From positions 682,001 to 746,000 of the forward strand of contig MBPM02000034.1 of assembly GCA_001695595.3 (NCBI GenBank): 64,000 nucleotides of DNA, given 5' to 3'. The first letter of the stretch is position 1; every line of letters starts with the position of its first letter. Below are positions 10,279 to 23,868 of this stretch, one piece after another. The notes under the pieces are model-generated. The model was given only the letters and a program-made list of their open reading frames with translations, did not search any database and was not told the DNA's origin. The stretch comes from Plasmopara viticola (taxonomy: Eukaryota; Oomycota; Peronosporomycetes; Peronosporales; Peronosporaceae). The position numbers and the translations under genes are program-made.

Positions 10279-11830
10279 ATGTCATCCGCCACGCCCGCAC
10301 AGGTATTGAAGGATGTGCGATTTGAAGAGCGACTGGCCGATGTGGAGGCGCGTCTTCCAGCAACGTTAGCTCTGGCCAAAGAAGGCTCCTTGGCCAAGCG
10401 CAACCAGACGAAACGCAAATTGTACCACGACAGCGAGCTCATTCGCATCGAGTTGGAGGAGCACATGAATGAGTTAGGTATCGAAAGCCAGTGGCTAACA
10501 GCTGCAGAGATGAAGAACGCCAACAAAAGGCTTGACGCTGTGCGCAATCAGCTTACGTTGGACGTTTTGCCGATTAGCTCCTCGCCTCTAGAGAGGATAT
10601 ACATGGTCGTGCGCGTGCTCACGATGGTGTTGGTGCTCGTCTATTGGCTTAGCTTTGTGACGTTCCTCATACCACTTAAGTGGCTTGATCCGATGCTGAA
10701 AAAATTGGGTGTGAAGAAGAATTACTTGCCCATGGACATAATTTCCTGGGGCACAGCTGCCATGGTCTGTGTCACAGCTTGCACTGAAGTCAAGGTGGAG
10801 GGGGTGGAGCACCTGCTAAATCTTAAGGATTCGGTCGTCTGCATGTTCACGTAAGGCTTGTCTTTTTGTTAAAGTAATGACGTGAGATGCATGATTTGCT
10901 GATATGAGGAAACGTTTGTCGTTCCAGCCATTCGTCCAATCTTGATGGGTTTATGGTGAATGCATCATCGCCTGTTCCCTTCAAGTTTGCGGCCAAGAAG
11001 AGCCTTTTCTTGGTACCGTTTCTAGGCTGGTCGTCTCGTTGGGGCTTTGACTTTGTGGCCATTGACCGTTCTCACCGGTAAGTCTTTCAATGCGACACCC
11101 CCCATGGCGAGTGAATGATAATTCTTGTATGATATGTACAGCAAATCGGCGCTTAAGAGTTTAAGGGAGTTGGCAGTGTCGGTGAATGAACGTGGTAATT
11201 CAGTCTGCATCTCACTCGAAGGCACGCGCTCGAAGGATGGACTGGTGAGATTGGTGCTTCCTTTCGCTCACGTTAGATGAAAGAATTGAGGCCAATGATT
11301 GTCTCATTTTGTAGCTGCAAGAGTTTAAGAAAGGGCCCTTCTACTTGCGCGAGGACACGAAAAAGAATGTAATTCCCGCCATTGTGTTTGGTGCGTACGA
11401 GCTGTGGCCTCGTAAACGTTTGTTTAGCATCCCTGGGCACGTAAGTGACTGTGCAAATGCCGCGTCGTGTTTATTGAATTTCATACATAACGTCTCTTCT
11501 CCGTAGACGTTGGTACGCTACTTGCCTGAGTACAAGGCGGATACGGATTTGAATCGCAATCAAAACCGGCTGGCGCTGCGCCGCATTTACCTCAAAGCGT
11601 TGACGGAGGATGTTCCAGACTACATTGGCACACGCGTGAGCACCAACTTCATTCTAAAGAACATGTTTTACCACTACCTTTCGTGGGCAATCACGTATAA
11701 GGTGACAATGTGGACCTTGGCAATTATCAGCTCCATTTGTTTTTCGCTCGACATCACATACGGCACGTTCATGCTATTCTCGGTGGTCATGATAGTGGCA
11801 GGCGAAGCTCTCATGTTCTTCACCTGCTAA
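10279..11830 (+). CDS. 1-acyl-sn-glycerol-3-phosphate acyltransferase (PlsC/LPAAT family), right copy
   Basis: Exons 10279-10850, 10928-11077, 11142-11244, 11315-11440 and 11507-11830 join in frame to 424 residues, with GT-AG introns throughout. The HX4D motif starts at H192, immediately after the first junction, and EGTRS is at 267-271. Two or three hydrophobic helices (about 108-130, 150-170 and the C-terminal 60 residues) suggest an integral ER protein that makes phosphatidic acid. No stop or frameshift is present, so this copy looks functional. It stands back to back with the left copy across a 1.3-kb spacer and is convergent with its own EAF6-like neighbour, 182 bp away. Confidence 0.9.
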
Positions 11831-12012
11831 TTCCACGTTGCGAAGATGGCAAGCGCTAAACGTGAGTGTTGCAGCCAGATATATATCACTTAGCGTCACG
11901 CGTCACCCTCTCGACGTCTATAGATTTAACAGGAAGTTTGTCCGAATCGCATGTATAACTTTTCAAGATGTCTCAAAAGTTTTGCTTACAAGTGGTCGTG
12001 TGTACATCATAG

Positions 12013-12447
12013 CTAGTGTGCGTCCTTTTTCTTGTTCTTATTCGTCGTTAACTTTCTTTCGTTCTCCTCCATCATCGTGCGCAGCGCTTCTGCTGGCGAA
12101 TACAAGGACGAGTAGGACGCCAGGCGGTGGCGGTCGACTTTAAGCTGCTCCTCTGCTGATAAAGTTGGCGTCGGGAGATCTAGTAGCTTGCCAGCCCGCT
12201 CTGCAGCTGACTCTTGACGCTCGCGCTTGCGCTTGCGCACGCCGGCATTACGGAACCTCACTGGTGCTGTCCGTGGCTCGCCCCAACCTGTAAGGATATT
12301 GCCCTCCAGTAACGTGTCGCGTAGAAACTTATCCTCCAGCTCAAAGAGTTTGCGACCCTGCTCGACCCAGTCGCTCTCCTCCACTAGCACCTTGTCCTGT
12401 AGTACGCGCAGCTTGGCATCGAGCTCCTTGTTGCTTAACGTCGCCAT
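12013..12447 (-). CDS. EAF6-like subunit of histone acetyltransferase complex, right copy
   Basis: Single-exon frame of 144 residues from ATG 12447 to TAG 12013. It contains the same EAF6 core (residues ~34-57) and a basic RKRKRER patch as the left copy. It ends in a lysine/asparagine-rich tail (NKNKKKDAH). The left arm still contains the same bases downstream of its premature stop, ending in the same CACACTAG, so this longer form is probably the original. Expected role: stabilising subunit of MYST-type acetyltransferase complexes in the nucleus. Confidence 0.78.
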   Translation of the reverse strand: MATLSNKELDAKLRVLQDKVLVEESDWVEQGRKLFELEDKFLRDTLLEGNILTGWGEPRTAPVRFRNAGVRKRKRERQESAAERAGKLLDLPTPTLSAEEQLKVDRHRLASYSSLYSPAEALRTMMEENERKLTTNKNKKKDAH

Positions 12448-12477
12448 CCTAATTTGTAATGTAAACGTAAATTTGTC

Positions 12478-13201
12478 GTATGGCGCAGTAAACGTTTTTC
12501 ATATGCATTTTCGTATATGATATGACAATAAAATTTATAGTAGGCACTGCCTTCGATTATGTCGTTTCTCCAATTTTTTCATTTGAGGTGTTATGATGTA
12601 CGTAAAAATAGATCGCATACCCAATATCTGGCCGGGCAAACGATCCTATCTAAATACCACCGCAAATTTCGAGAAGTGGACATCTTTATCCTCAAGTGGC
12701 GTGTTGATATAAAAAATGTGACAGATGGCTGATAAAAGTAGGCCCGCGCTGCACAAACCACGTCATTTGCTCGACTAAGTGATCGTAAGGGCGACCTGAA
12801 AGAACAAATACCTTATGGAAACTTGTGAGCATCGCCGTCCTGCATTCGTGTTGTCGACACATCTTTGGGCAGTGGGCTACCGCAATATAATTGTGATTGT
12901 GTACGACGGGCTCTTCGGATTACATACTGAGATGTTTGGAGTCTTTTACTAAATTAAAGCGTCAATTTATTGCATGTAAGGTCACAAGGTGTGCAGTAAC
13001 AGAATAGCATTGTATCAAACTGCACCATTTACACTGGGAGTAATAAAGTGGTGACCACAAGAAAATCGATTATCTTCGTGCACTACACATCTGTGCAGTG
13101 TGCTGCGTAAACGCGTCACATTCGGTAATCCTTTTAGACAAATTTTACGTTCACGCAGGAAGATTGTCGACGCAAACGTTTCGATAAGTATAAAATACTT
13201 T
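12478..13201. other. Gene-free AT-rich stretch
   Basis: Begins at the outer edge of the right arm. No coding frame above 60 codons with recognisable content, no RNA gene and no repeat border was seen. Confidence 0.5.
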
Positions 13202-13534
13202 CTAGCATATGTTAGGCGCGCAGTTCGCTTTGGTCAAAAGACTTTTGGCGTTCATAGGCTCAAGTAGGCAGCTGTAATAACATATTTTCTGCTGCGAAGC
13301 AGTGAGAACGCGCCATGGCGCTCGATTACTACGAGCAAAGTTATGATGTAAAGCAAACTCCAGAAGCCCGTGCAATAAGCGCCTACTGTTGGCTGCCAAC
13401 CGGCGCAGCTTCAGGTCCTCATCCAGAACCTTCACTTTTGTACTAGGGACAACCGGATTTGGTGTTATAAGGCTGTTCAAACTTTCTGCGCTGAAGCTTT
13501 GGCCTTCGATTGCTTGCTGCAATGTCTGGTCCAT
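13202..13534 (-). CDS. Unidentified 110-residue open frame, possible gene fragment
   Basis: ATG 13534 opens a 110-codon frame. Its first ~80 residues have a helical, charged composition typical of real protein (for example VKVLDEDLKLRRLAANSRR), while the C-terminal part looks random. I do not recognise a family. It may be the first exon or a truncated remnant of a longer gene, since no continuation was found on the minus strand below 13202. No TATA-like or initiator motif was convincing upstream. Confidence 0.3.
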   Translation of the reverse strand: MDQTLQQAIEGQSFSAESLNSLITPNPVVPSTKVKVLDEDLKLRRLAANSRRLLHGLLEFALHHNFARSNRAPWRVLTASQQKICYYSCLLEPMNAKSLLTKANCAPNIC

Positions 13535-16336
13535 TCAATCACTACTGTACAAATACAATCTAAAAAAACGGTACCACGATCGCAATCTCGTCACTCCTTC
13601 CCTTTGATATCATTACATCCAAAGTAGATCGATTATCGTATTTTTTATTCAAGAAGAGTCTAATTACGGGTGCAACCGTATGCCCCATTGAGAGTGAGCG
13701 TCACGCGCTCCACTTGCTTTAATCTAATTTTGGTTTGCATTCAAAGCTTGCAATCTTAGCACCCGGGTCAGGGCTTGCAGAATTTGTATGGCCGCTTGTG
13801 TCGGGTTGTAATCGCTATATTATTGTATTGCGCTGTTTTTGCACTAAATAATATACAAATCCTAGTAAATGTCGGACATGAGAACCTGGTGCCCGACTAT
13901 CTCGGATCGCATCACTAAAACCAAATCGACGAGGCATACATTCCTCACCATTGATTGCCTGGGCGATTGTTGATGCACTAGTCCTAGCCGCTACATAATC
14001 TATAATCAGATCAACTCATATCATCAAATCACTCAAACCCTTGTGAGATCTAAGTCAAGTCAGACTAGAGTGCGTCGCAATGTTCTGAAAAGTATACTCG
14101 CAAGTATACTATCTGAAATTCTTTTTTGCGGCTCGGGTTGGCCTTTTGCTGCATTACAATTCAACATTGTCTTACGCAATGGTGTGAGCTCTCAAAAAGA
14201 TCGCGCTAAGGCATTTGCGCTCTGATGCACTGGTAAGCTTGCCCGATTTATTGGTCTTTTTCTCTAATCCTATGACGCTAATGGATTTCTCTACGTAAAC
14301 TCTTGGGTACCACCAGAATACTCTCACCATCCGATTTCTCTGCTTGAAAAGCAAATCGTCCTTGCAGTCATTTGCAATCTTTCTATACATAGAGCTTCAT
14401 AAACTAAGCCAAGCTATCACTAGCTTTCTTGATTTTTTTTCTTATGTGATGAATAGCTTGATACGTTCCGATCTGTTGGAAAACGTGCCTTCGGAGAAAG
14501 TTTTGTGACAAAGCTGATATGCACCTATTCGCGCAATTTTCTCGAAAGTAGAAGCTCCGATAGCCAATCGAGGGCAATAGATCTGCTCCCGAGGTCAGTG
14601 TCGATCCGATTTATTGCTGTAATGCTGCACTCACTAATCTGTCAGCGCTATAGTGTCATCTTGTTTTGACATGTAGAAACCCAAGATCTCAGCTAATTGA
14701 GTGCGTCTTGTTGCCGTGGATTAGCCGAGATGTCTTGCACTTGGTTCGTCTTTCACAAGCTTTCACTTTGTAACTTTTATATAAATGAAGATGGACCATC
14801 TCCGCATCGAACCTTATCATTTTTATACTAAGCTTTTAGCAACTCTTAATCAAGATCGCGACCGCAGCTGATTAGAGATCATCGAAGCGAAGCCATTGTT
14901 TACATTCCCTCGTGAAGGGATAGCTGCTACGATCGTCCTTTTGTTTCTTTTGCCAATTTCGAATCTCCGATGAATATGGAAAAAGGTGGGCGGCCCGAAT
15001 GTCCTGTCTCTCTTACTGGCCAGGCAATGAAATCATGAGTCGCTTGTTTTTGCATACAACTGGCAAATGTTGCTGTCATGATTGTATTATCGCGGTCTTG
15101 CACCGGTGCGGTCGGTCAATCGCATAGGTTACGACGAAGAGCAGCTAATTTGGTTAGAGTGCCGTTGCATCAGATTGGCCACAAACTTGTGCTTCTGCAT
15201 ACTGAATGACACGTGAACACGATTCACAAGTTTGGCTTGCGTGGCGTGCCTTGTCCAGCCAGATCTAATATACAACTTTTGTAGATCTCAACCTCACTTG
15301 ATTCATGGTGCGTCGGCGGGTATCGCATGCATCTCGATACATCTGATTCAGCAGGTCAGGTTGCCAACAAATGATTGTATTGATCGCGGCTTTTATGGAA
15401 ACAGCAAGCCGACCATAGTCTCTCAGAGCTCAGGATGATTCTCCTAATCGTCTACTGGCATGTAATATCCTGTGCTATCTATCAAGTGGTGTCGTTAGTA
15501 TCATTTTAGAAATCTGATTGACAGGCTGCATCAATTACGACCTTTGATTTGTCGATCTACTTTTTTTTGCACAAAAAACTCACGCTTCAGCAATCACCAA
15601 TATGGCATAGCTGATTGATCGTCAGCCAAATTCATACCAAAGAAAGGTTCTCTATTATAAAACATCTTTTGATATAGACTATTACCTTCCTCAGCATGTT
15701 CTCGGTAGCCATAGCGGCGCTGTATACTATCTATGGTGCGCTCTTGAGCTTTGTAGGCTTTCGCGGCAACCAAAAAAAATCAAATAGTGTGGTGACATCA
15801 TAAATTCGTCACAATTTATCCGTCATCCAAAACACTCAGAATCCTCATGTCATATCCTATGAGCAGTAATACAGCAATTTGTCGAGGTATTCTAGCACTT
15901 TGTTGAACAAAAATATCGGGTTGACCACTTGTAGAGTCGGAGGACGTATATCACATCGATTGGTGACACCCAAGGAGAAAACGACTTTAAAAATAATTTT
16001 ATTCGATTCTCTATCTTTGATCAAGACCGGCAGCTCTCTGTATAACCACGGAGGTGCTTTACTTACTTGTTGTGTCGCTAACCTAGTATGTCATGTATTG
16101 AAATTATAACAGGTCCCTCGCGCAGCCGGCGTTAGGGCTTTGAGTTTCCTCAGGAGATGATGGTGCCAACTCCGATAATTTGTAATAGCCAAACAATTTC
16201 TTTAGCGTACTTACTCCTCGACTCGCAATATAGTTGACTTCATATAATCCCCAAACCGATCGCAGTTACCTGTCATCAGGCCTTCCACATTATCAGTAAA
16301 AAATCTCTTCGTTCTTGAAACTTTACGAGTTTGCAC
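13535..16336. other. Gene-poor stretch
   Basis: Only short overlapping open frames (up to 76 codons) without domain content. Probably decayed mobile-element DNA, but no terminal repeats or protein motifs could be recognised. Confidence 0.4.
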
Positions 16337-16682
16337 TTAAAATATCAATTGAGCAGCTTCGTCTTTAAGAGTGGAGTACCCGAACATTGTATTTTTAGTC
16401 ATGTGATCGATGATGTACCCTAGTTTTACGATCATTTTGTATACTGTCTCGATCGAGGTCTTAATCCGATGGTAAAACGACTTCAAGGCTTTTCTCAAGC
16501 AAATGGGTTGACCCTTCATCCCCTCCAACATATCCTTGAGGAAGTTCTATTCGCGATGTTCTACCAACGGCCCATTCGGTGAATCGATCTGACTGCCCGT
16601 TTATTTTTTGTCGTCCGTGATAGGCTGGAGGACCAGGCTCTAACATTTGTTGTATCCGCACGACCGAGCAATAGCAAAACAT
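16337..16682 (-). pseudogene. Possible Ty1/copia reverse-transcriptase remnant
   Basis: Two overlapping minus-strand frames together resemble the copia RT region in which a PxGF-like motif is followed by an LRKALYGLKQ-like motif: one frame reads ELPQGYVGGDEG and the other CLRKALKSF followed by KLGYIIDHMTKN. A frameshift lies between them near 16520. No active-site YVDD, LTR or flanking domain was found. The assignment is by pattern only and could be wrong. Confidence 0.35.
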
Positions 16683-19600
16683 TGTCGTCTTAGGACACAG
16701 TTTTTAATACATCATACGCGTGACACATTGTATGATAATGATAATCAGAACTTTCTTGACTCTACCATTGTAAGGATCCGGCGCTTTCCACAGTGCTTTT
16801 GATGATCTCACGCGCAGCGGCACTTCTATAGATTGAACAGGATCGACCGTCATCATCCGTTGTTAAGTTATACTTTCAACTCAGGCTTTCCGCGCAGTTG
16901 TTGTCATTCGGTCAACAAGATGCAGACCTACATCAATCATCGGCCAGATCCAGCAAAAAAACTCTGATGGTGACGGGTTTGACCTCTTCCTTACTTAGTT
17001 GTGGAAAAATATCCTATGTCACAAAATTGCACTGGTGATCACGCTGCAGTTCTTTCGTGTCACATCATTTGCACGAATGCGTCCAGTTCTAATTGCGGTC
17101 AGGCCTACCCGATCGAAAAGAGAACTCTTGACAAGAGTTTTGATCGCGCAAGATTTAGCATTCACCTTGTTGTTCCATGTTCATAAACATCTACGTCTTA
17201 ATCTTTGTCAGAATATATTATTGGATTAGAGACAGCCGACATGTAGTAGTAGTGAGAGAGCAAATGATTTAATTTGCAAAGAACTGACTCCTTCCTTACC
17301 TTCATGCCGATAGTGGAGCGGGGAAATGATCGAGGTCTATCGCGGCGGCTCCAATGGCGTCTTCTACTTTGTTAGAGAGCGCTTCCTGATTACTCCTATC
17401 GTTTGGGTCCTTGTTTTTGAATTGTGATTTATCCAACCTTTTTTGCGTACTTTTATTATTTACAAAAGAGCTCCCAGCATTGCTGCACAAGATGGATCAA
17501 ACCGCATCAACTCTGGGGCTTTAAAGATATAAAGTTTTGCTACTTAGGCCAGTGACTTGTACAGGGAGTGCTACGATGTTTTTTTTTGTTGATTGGCTGT
17601 AAAGGTTAATATTATTCACCTTGTCCGGATCGGATATTTCCATGAGTGTATCTCTTACGAGCTCAGTAAAGAATTGGTATCGAAGCAACTCTTCCGACTT
17701 GATCGTCAGTGTGACCTTGGTGTTTGACACTCCTACCACAACTTCCCTACGACCTGTACAGCTTCAAGAGCGTAAAGGGCATGTTTAAAATGTCAAGGTG
17801 GGATACATTAACCGCATAGAAATACTTCCAGATTGATTAAGCGCCTCTCCTATACTATCGCTACAAGTGGTATGCATCCTTCAAAAAGCTTTTTGACCGT
17901 GTCTTCTTAATCCACGAGCGGCGTATTTGTTTTGACCTCGTAGTTACATGTGCGGGTGGAGCGATATTTTATGATTTTTGCTCGTTTCCACCAAAAAAAT
18001 TCTATAAAGTACATAACGATTTCAGCAGAGCCCACATTACCTTTGTTTCCGTTAAATTACATTAAAATAACTTAAGTTTATCGAGATGTTTTATTCGTTG
18101 GTCTTGACCTACAGACCTCATCCCAGCACTCTGCCAATTCACAGTTTCTGCTTTATTTCAAGCAAAATTACTTTCAAAGATGCAATCATTCTAATTCTGA
18201 ATGGTCACCACCAAGGACTCCGGGGAGCTTCTGTGTATCGGAAGATTAACGCACGCGCACAACTAAGCCAAAACCATCAGTCGACACTCGATCATCGGTA
18301 TTATATTTAGTCTGAAATAATTTGTCGCTTGAAAATGCCAAAACCTGTATTTCTTTCTTTTTTTGTCATCTTATGCTCTCTGTGAATAGTTTGCTCGGCT
18401 CTCCCGGAGTAAAAGCTAATGAGGATTCTATGTATAGGCGCGTGCAATATGCTAATTCTTATAGCTTGATAAGATAATCCACGCTCTGACCACGCACTTA
18501 TGATCAATTATTCGACATATGCCATTATAGCGTAGAAAATCAGGGCCAATCTAACACGTGAAGCGTAGCTGCGTGTTTAATAAGGTCTTGCTTGGCTGAG
18601 TGTAAGCATTGGAACATCGAAACTATACTTCAATAGTGTTCTTGACGAGAATTCGGATTGTGGAGTGGCAACCGATCATCAGCTTTCGTTAGAAGCGTCA
18701 TCCTGCTGCATGCCGGTAGGTACGCAATCGGTGTTGATCCAAGACAGAATGGGCAAATTTCTGCCATTGCGTGTGGAATAACACGTTACCAATGAGTGAT
18801 GCTGGTAAGATTTAAAACTTGGTGCATGTCGTAGATGGTAATATTGGCTTTAAGCCTACTCTGTATGGGCAATGCCCTATCACTGTGCGTGGAGTGGCAC
18901 ATATAACACATAGTACATGCTGCATGCCACGAGCGTCATATATGGAATTGGGCTACGGCACCAAAGGTAAAACATTGCGAGCATAGTAAGCGTCCCGTTT
19001 TCCACTGAGCAGTGCTCCTCATGAACAGCATCCACAAAGATATGCTTGACTGTGACTACTTTAGGGGCTAAGAGCAATTTCTTGACGATGCACATAAAGC
19101 TCACTATACGATACTTTCCGCTAAACATGATCACTGTATGTTTGAAGCGACATGCCCGGTCCATGGTCAAGGTTTCCAGAGAGCTTTCTTTCTGATGCAA
19201 GTGAGGTGTCTTCAGCTGAGCCATGGCCCTGATGAGCAAATATCTTCGTTAGACGTCAATGTAGGCATTGCGCCATTTGCACAATCGTGTCAGCACGAAT
19301 GCAACAATAAACGCTTTTTTCTCTTCAGTAAAGAATTAAGTCGACCCGTGTTTCGGACAGAGTGGTTTGTTACGACAGCGCTTGGCTTTTAATCCTCATA
19401 AGATGACACATCGGTACAGTTGGAAGAAGATAAACCTGGAGCTCACCATTGTTAGGTCTTTGATAAGATGTCCATGACAGACCTTGACGCGGCTTGTTAG
19501 CCCAAATGCCTGGATGGTGATAATTCGACATGCAGAAGATCTCATCACTATTAAAGAGACACTACGAAGGCACTAAGATTCCGGAGGGGATTTTAGGGGA

Positions 19601-22600
19601 AACCACAATGTTTATAAGACGTGTCTTTGCCGTAACGACTTGTTAGAGGTGTACGTCATGAAATTGACCCACTTTAGAGGGCTATTCAGCCAGATAAGGC
19701 GGTGGCGGAGTAGTGTGACGTCATCTTAGCCCACCCTTTCCAAAGATCGATTATACAAAGTAGATGTTTGACTAGCGATGTCTGGTGTTCCCCACCTCAC
19801 GCCGACAATTAGTCTCAAAAATCCACATGATAGGTGGCAAATTGTACACGCTTCAACTTTGTTAAATGGGGCCTCATCCACCGATTTAACGCTTTAAACA
19901 GCACAGTGGGATTTACATTGTATACAATACACAATTTAGTCGACAGAAATTTTTTGTACTTGTGCGTGAGATTAAATGTTATGTTCCACGGTCAGCACTG
20001 CAAGCCGTATGCTCGGGGGGTGCGTATTTATATATTAAGAGCTCACAAATACGAGTGCGGTGTTGAATGACGCAAATGTCTAGGCCTCGCGATGTATATA
20101 CGTCCATAAGGTTTTTGCCATAGTACACAAAGACATTGCTCACTTGCGATCAGTGGGAATGTTCATAATCGGCGTAATGTTTTCATTGAGGTGTTCTGTT
20201 AGAAAGATGGCTCCAGATATCTTTATAAAGTGATGGTCTAATGTTAAACAGGTCAGTTCCTCAGAATCATAAGAAAAAACTTTTTGAAGTGGCTAGGCTC
20301 GGGCAGTTGCGTAGACGAGTACAACGCAAATGTAGAGAAGTGTCTTGGCCACTATTTGGCTTGAATAGCTTTAAAGTCGTAAAACTAAAGGGGCGTTTGC
20401 GGTATCAGAAAGCTGCTTAATGCGCTGATCTTCGCCTTGATCGATCAAGAACAACCACTTGATGTCTTCTATGACTAATTAGATCGATCATCGGTCGCAC
20501 ACGAGATCAAGTGCTTATGCTTAAATTTTAGTAGGCCAAGGCTACCGAGAAGATGTGCTCTAGCCATGCAAAGAGCTATTTCCAATGGAGTAAGCTTTTG
20601 TGAAGTTTAGATTTTACGCAATTCAGAATGCAATTCACACCATTAAAGATTCTCATAGCTTTGTACAGTGGCGTATACAGCCAGCTGTATATCGCTGCTG
20701 ATTCCTTCGTCGAAAGTTGTCAAGCTATCGTGACTAAGTCTTCATAGTGTATAGCAGTCACTCACCCATCACATAGCTAATTTATCCAAAGGGCGGCTCC
20801 TATTGCTGATAAGCGTTTTTCTGGCTCTGAAGGCACCGCTTCTGTCAGAAGGCCAACATACAAGATTAATTCACTTGGTCTCCCTTCTTCGTGGTGGGCA
20901 CGGATCATGTGTCATTGCTTGCCAAAGTCGAAGCAACGGATTGTGCTAGCTCGACTGTCTTTATGTCTTAGATTAGGCAAGGAGGAGTTCTGTATCTGTC
21001 CTTTTCGACAATTTGTAAAGAGCTAGTTTGTCAATGGCTGGACGCCTCCCAAAAGCGAATAGAACCTCCGAACCTATCGTCGCTGTCTGCACTAAGAAAA
21101 AACTGAGCTAGAGTCGGGTATACGCTTACCTTGACTCGCTCGGGAAGTAGCTCCCTAGATTGGACGTCATTAAATTTCCTAAGTTACAGGCATATTTACA
21201 AAGTTCACATAATATCTGCTTACGGCTGAGAGCACTTAGACGATGGAGGAGCTCAAAAGTTATCGAAAAAAACGCTGCTCACAATTACTGTATTTCAGGT
21301 TTAGATGAAGAGTAAGTGCCTGGCTTTTATCTTTTTTTTCGGGGTTTAAACACCACGCACACCTGATTATTCAAGATTCAGGCCACCTTAGTATCTCCTT
21401 AGTTAAAATGAAAAGCATTCGGCCAACGAAACTGAGCAAGTTCTTCAAGCAGCATGTACTGCGTGTTGGACTGATAGAAAGGAAGTACAAACCGTTTACG
21501 AGGACTGAGATCGACAATCTACCCACGTAAGCGTATGATTGACTTCAAGTGCTACTAAAATGGACTAGGTCACACAGCAATTTAACTTGAGTTTGTGCTC
21601 AAGAAGATATGGGATCCTCCGGTTAACTGCTATTCACTACCTTTGGTCTCAAGGAATTAAATTGTGCAACAGATTGTACTTCAAAGACTGTTTTATTAGA
21701 ATAACATACACTTGTATTACAAAGTCTGCTGTGCTGAACGAAGTGAAGCGAATCCACCATACGTTTCGATCGGGATAATTAAGACGATGATGCGTGACTC
21801 GGGTCCACTAATATCGCTACGGAAAAACGTATCACAGACGGTGGGTCCATCAAGACTGAAGTGATCTACAAGACTCCTCGTACATAAAACAATTTCGATA
21901 CAAAACCCATTCGAACCGTTCAAATCGCCGCTGTATTCCTACGTGCGATTTCCAACGCAAATGGAACTTATAGGTAAATAGCAAAGTTTGTTTGCTTTTT
22001 GGCTCAAAAGATGTCGTGGGCTGCTGAGCGTACTTCTCAACGGAGCACGAGTGCAATTGAATTGGACAGTAACAAGGGGCTACCGACACGTGACAAGAAT
22101 TTTAATCACATAAACGCAAATAGTGATAGTGATGTCGTTTACAACAAGTTGAGTGGGTGGATCGAAAAAAGCTTTTAGCGACGTCAAGATGTAAAGTGTT
22201 GTCGCGACCAGCGTGATTGTCAAATATGATGACGTGCAGGTGTTGAGCGAGCAAATTTTATGTAATCCTGCTCCAACCAACGCTTCGGTCAACTAAGACA
22301 GCAACTTTAGAATAATGTCGCCATAAAAATACAACTCTCCGTGCGAACAAAATGTAAATTTCTTTATTAAATTGTAATTGTATTGCTTTTCTCATCGGTG
22401 CATTTCAAAAAATATGTATAGCTGGATGACGAACGTATCGAAAGCGTTCCTATGTCGGATAGCACTCGTTTGACAAGATCAATTTTCTTGGTGGTATCTT
22501 AACTCTATCATTAAATGGTGCTTGTATTTACATGGCGTGCGTGTTATCTCTCACACTACACCTTCATGTGTCAATAAGCTTCCTTCTCGTTCTTTAATTT

Positions 22601-23114
22601 CAAAATACAAAAGGACAAAGACCCAAAAAAGCCGTGCTTTACAACTACTACTGCGCTGCAGAGCGCACTAATGTGTTGATAAAGTCTGGAAAAGTTAGGT
22701 CATTTACCCTCTTGATGTTCCCTTCTTAACAACTTTTGCCTTTGCTATTCAAAATGGCAATCTTTTTTGCCACGCTTCCTTAAAATATGATGTCATTGGC
22801 CATCCCACGATCGACAATCAAGCGGGCGTATTCTGAACATGTGTGCCCCAGCCAGCTGTCAATTCGTCTGTAACGGCAAAGTTTGCAACGGCTTTTTTAG
22901 CGGGTGTCTAAGTGCCGCCTGCACAAAACGCATTATATATACACGAAAAGCTTTGGTATGAGCTACGAACAGCAATGCCAAAACCAGTCTTTTGATCACA
23001 CGACATCTCAAAGTCTTGCTCCAGCGCAAGCTTTATAAGGAATACATTACAACTCATGGAAAATTTTTTAGGCTAATCCGCTTGAGTACCCTTTGCTGGC
23101 TACGATATGGTCAA
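16683..23114. other. Gene-poor stretch
   Basis: More than 6 kb with no supportable gene. The longest frame is 119 codons (18880-19239, minus). It has hydrophobic stretches but no family I recognise and no exon context. A short poly-T tract occurs near 17580. Nothing with LTRs, TIRs or tandem structure was seen by eye. Confidence 0.4.
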
Positions 23115-23868
23115 TTATGCACGTGTCAAATCGCCAGTTGCTTGGATCATTCTCCTTTGTCCACGCAAATGCGACATGCTTTTGTCAGCTTTCACACTCA
23201 GCATCGAATCGTTATGCTCTGACAACTTATCATTGGTGTAGGTGTAGTTTGCTTGCGTGCTTTCCATAGCCTTCTCGTATTTATTACTGCGTTCGTCAGC
23301 TGTTTGGATCATCTCATGTACAAATCCTGAAGTGTATTAACAGCCGATAAACACCATCGACATAGTTCGTGGTAGCGGATTTGTTCGTGCCAGCAGTTTT
23401 GGCGGGAATCAATCGCCGCCACACTTAAATTCGACAGTTTGTTCGTAATGTGAAAAGTAGGCCGCGTATGTTATCACCGATTAACACAGAAGTCTTGTAT
23501 TGCAAGAGATATGCATTCTACAAATTCGAAGCATCGTTCAATTTTCTGTCGCAAATTATGCAGAGCTCGCTCCTCATTCCAACTCGCGTGTCCTTTTAAT
23601 AAACTGTCGCGCGTGTCTTGTCGTACAGCGATCTCAACATGAAGATCTGGATCTTCTTTGGAAAAAGCTGTTTTTGTCTTCCTTAGTCGCATTTTTTGAT
23701 AGTTTCTCCTTGTTGGTCACTATGTCGTGCAGCAGGCCCTCCAAAGGGGGCCACCATACATTTCTTATAGATATTATTTCTCTCCAATCCAACGAACTTT
23801 ATTCCTGAAAAACGTTCTTGTCCTTCATGCCTCTTCCGTGATCGCTATCAAAGTCGGACGAAGATGAC
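23115..23868 (-). pseudogene. Decayed coiled-coil protein gene fragment
   Basis: Minus-strand pieces in different frames each look coding. One begins at ATG 23868 with an acidic serine-rich start (MSSSSDFDSDHGRG) and stops after 23 codons. The next (to 23474) contains a heptad-like section ending ECISLAIQDFCVNR. The last (23312-23115) is a charged helical segment containing ADERSNKYEKAMES. Together they suggest a host coiled-coil gene broken by stops and frameshifts. I cannot name it, and an intron-containing intact gene is less likely because no frame-preserving splice sites were found. Confidence 0.3.

Larger units (their letters stand above)
10205..12477. repeat. Right arm of large inverted duplication
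   Basis: Mirror of 6632-8910, carrying LPAAT (plus) and EAF6-like (minus). The inner edge is near CCGGTATATGTA at 10205 and the outer edge near AAATTTGTCG at 12477. The non-duplicated flanks outside the arms differ completely: SINE on the left, AT-rich unique sequence on the right. Confidence 0.95.
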
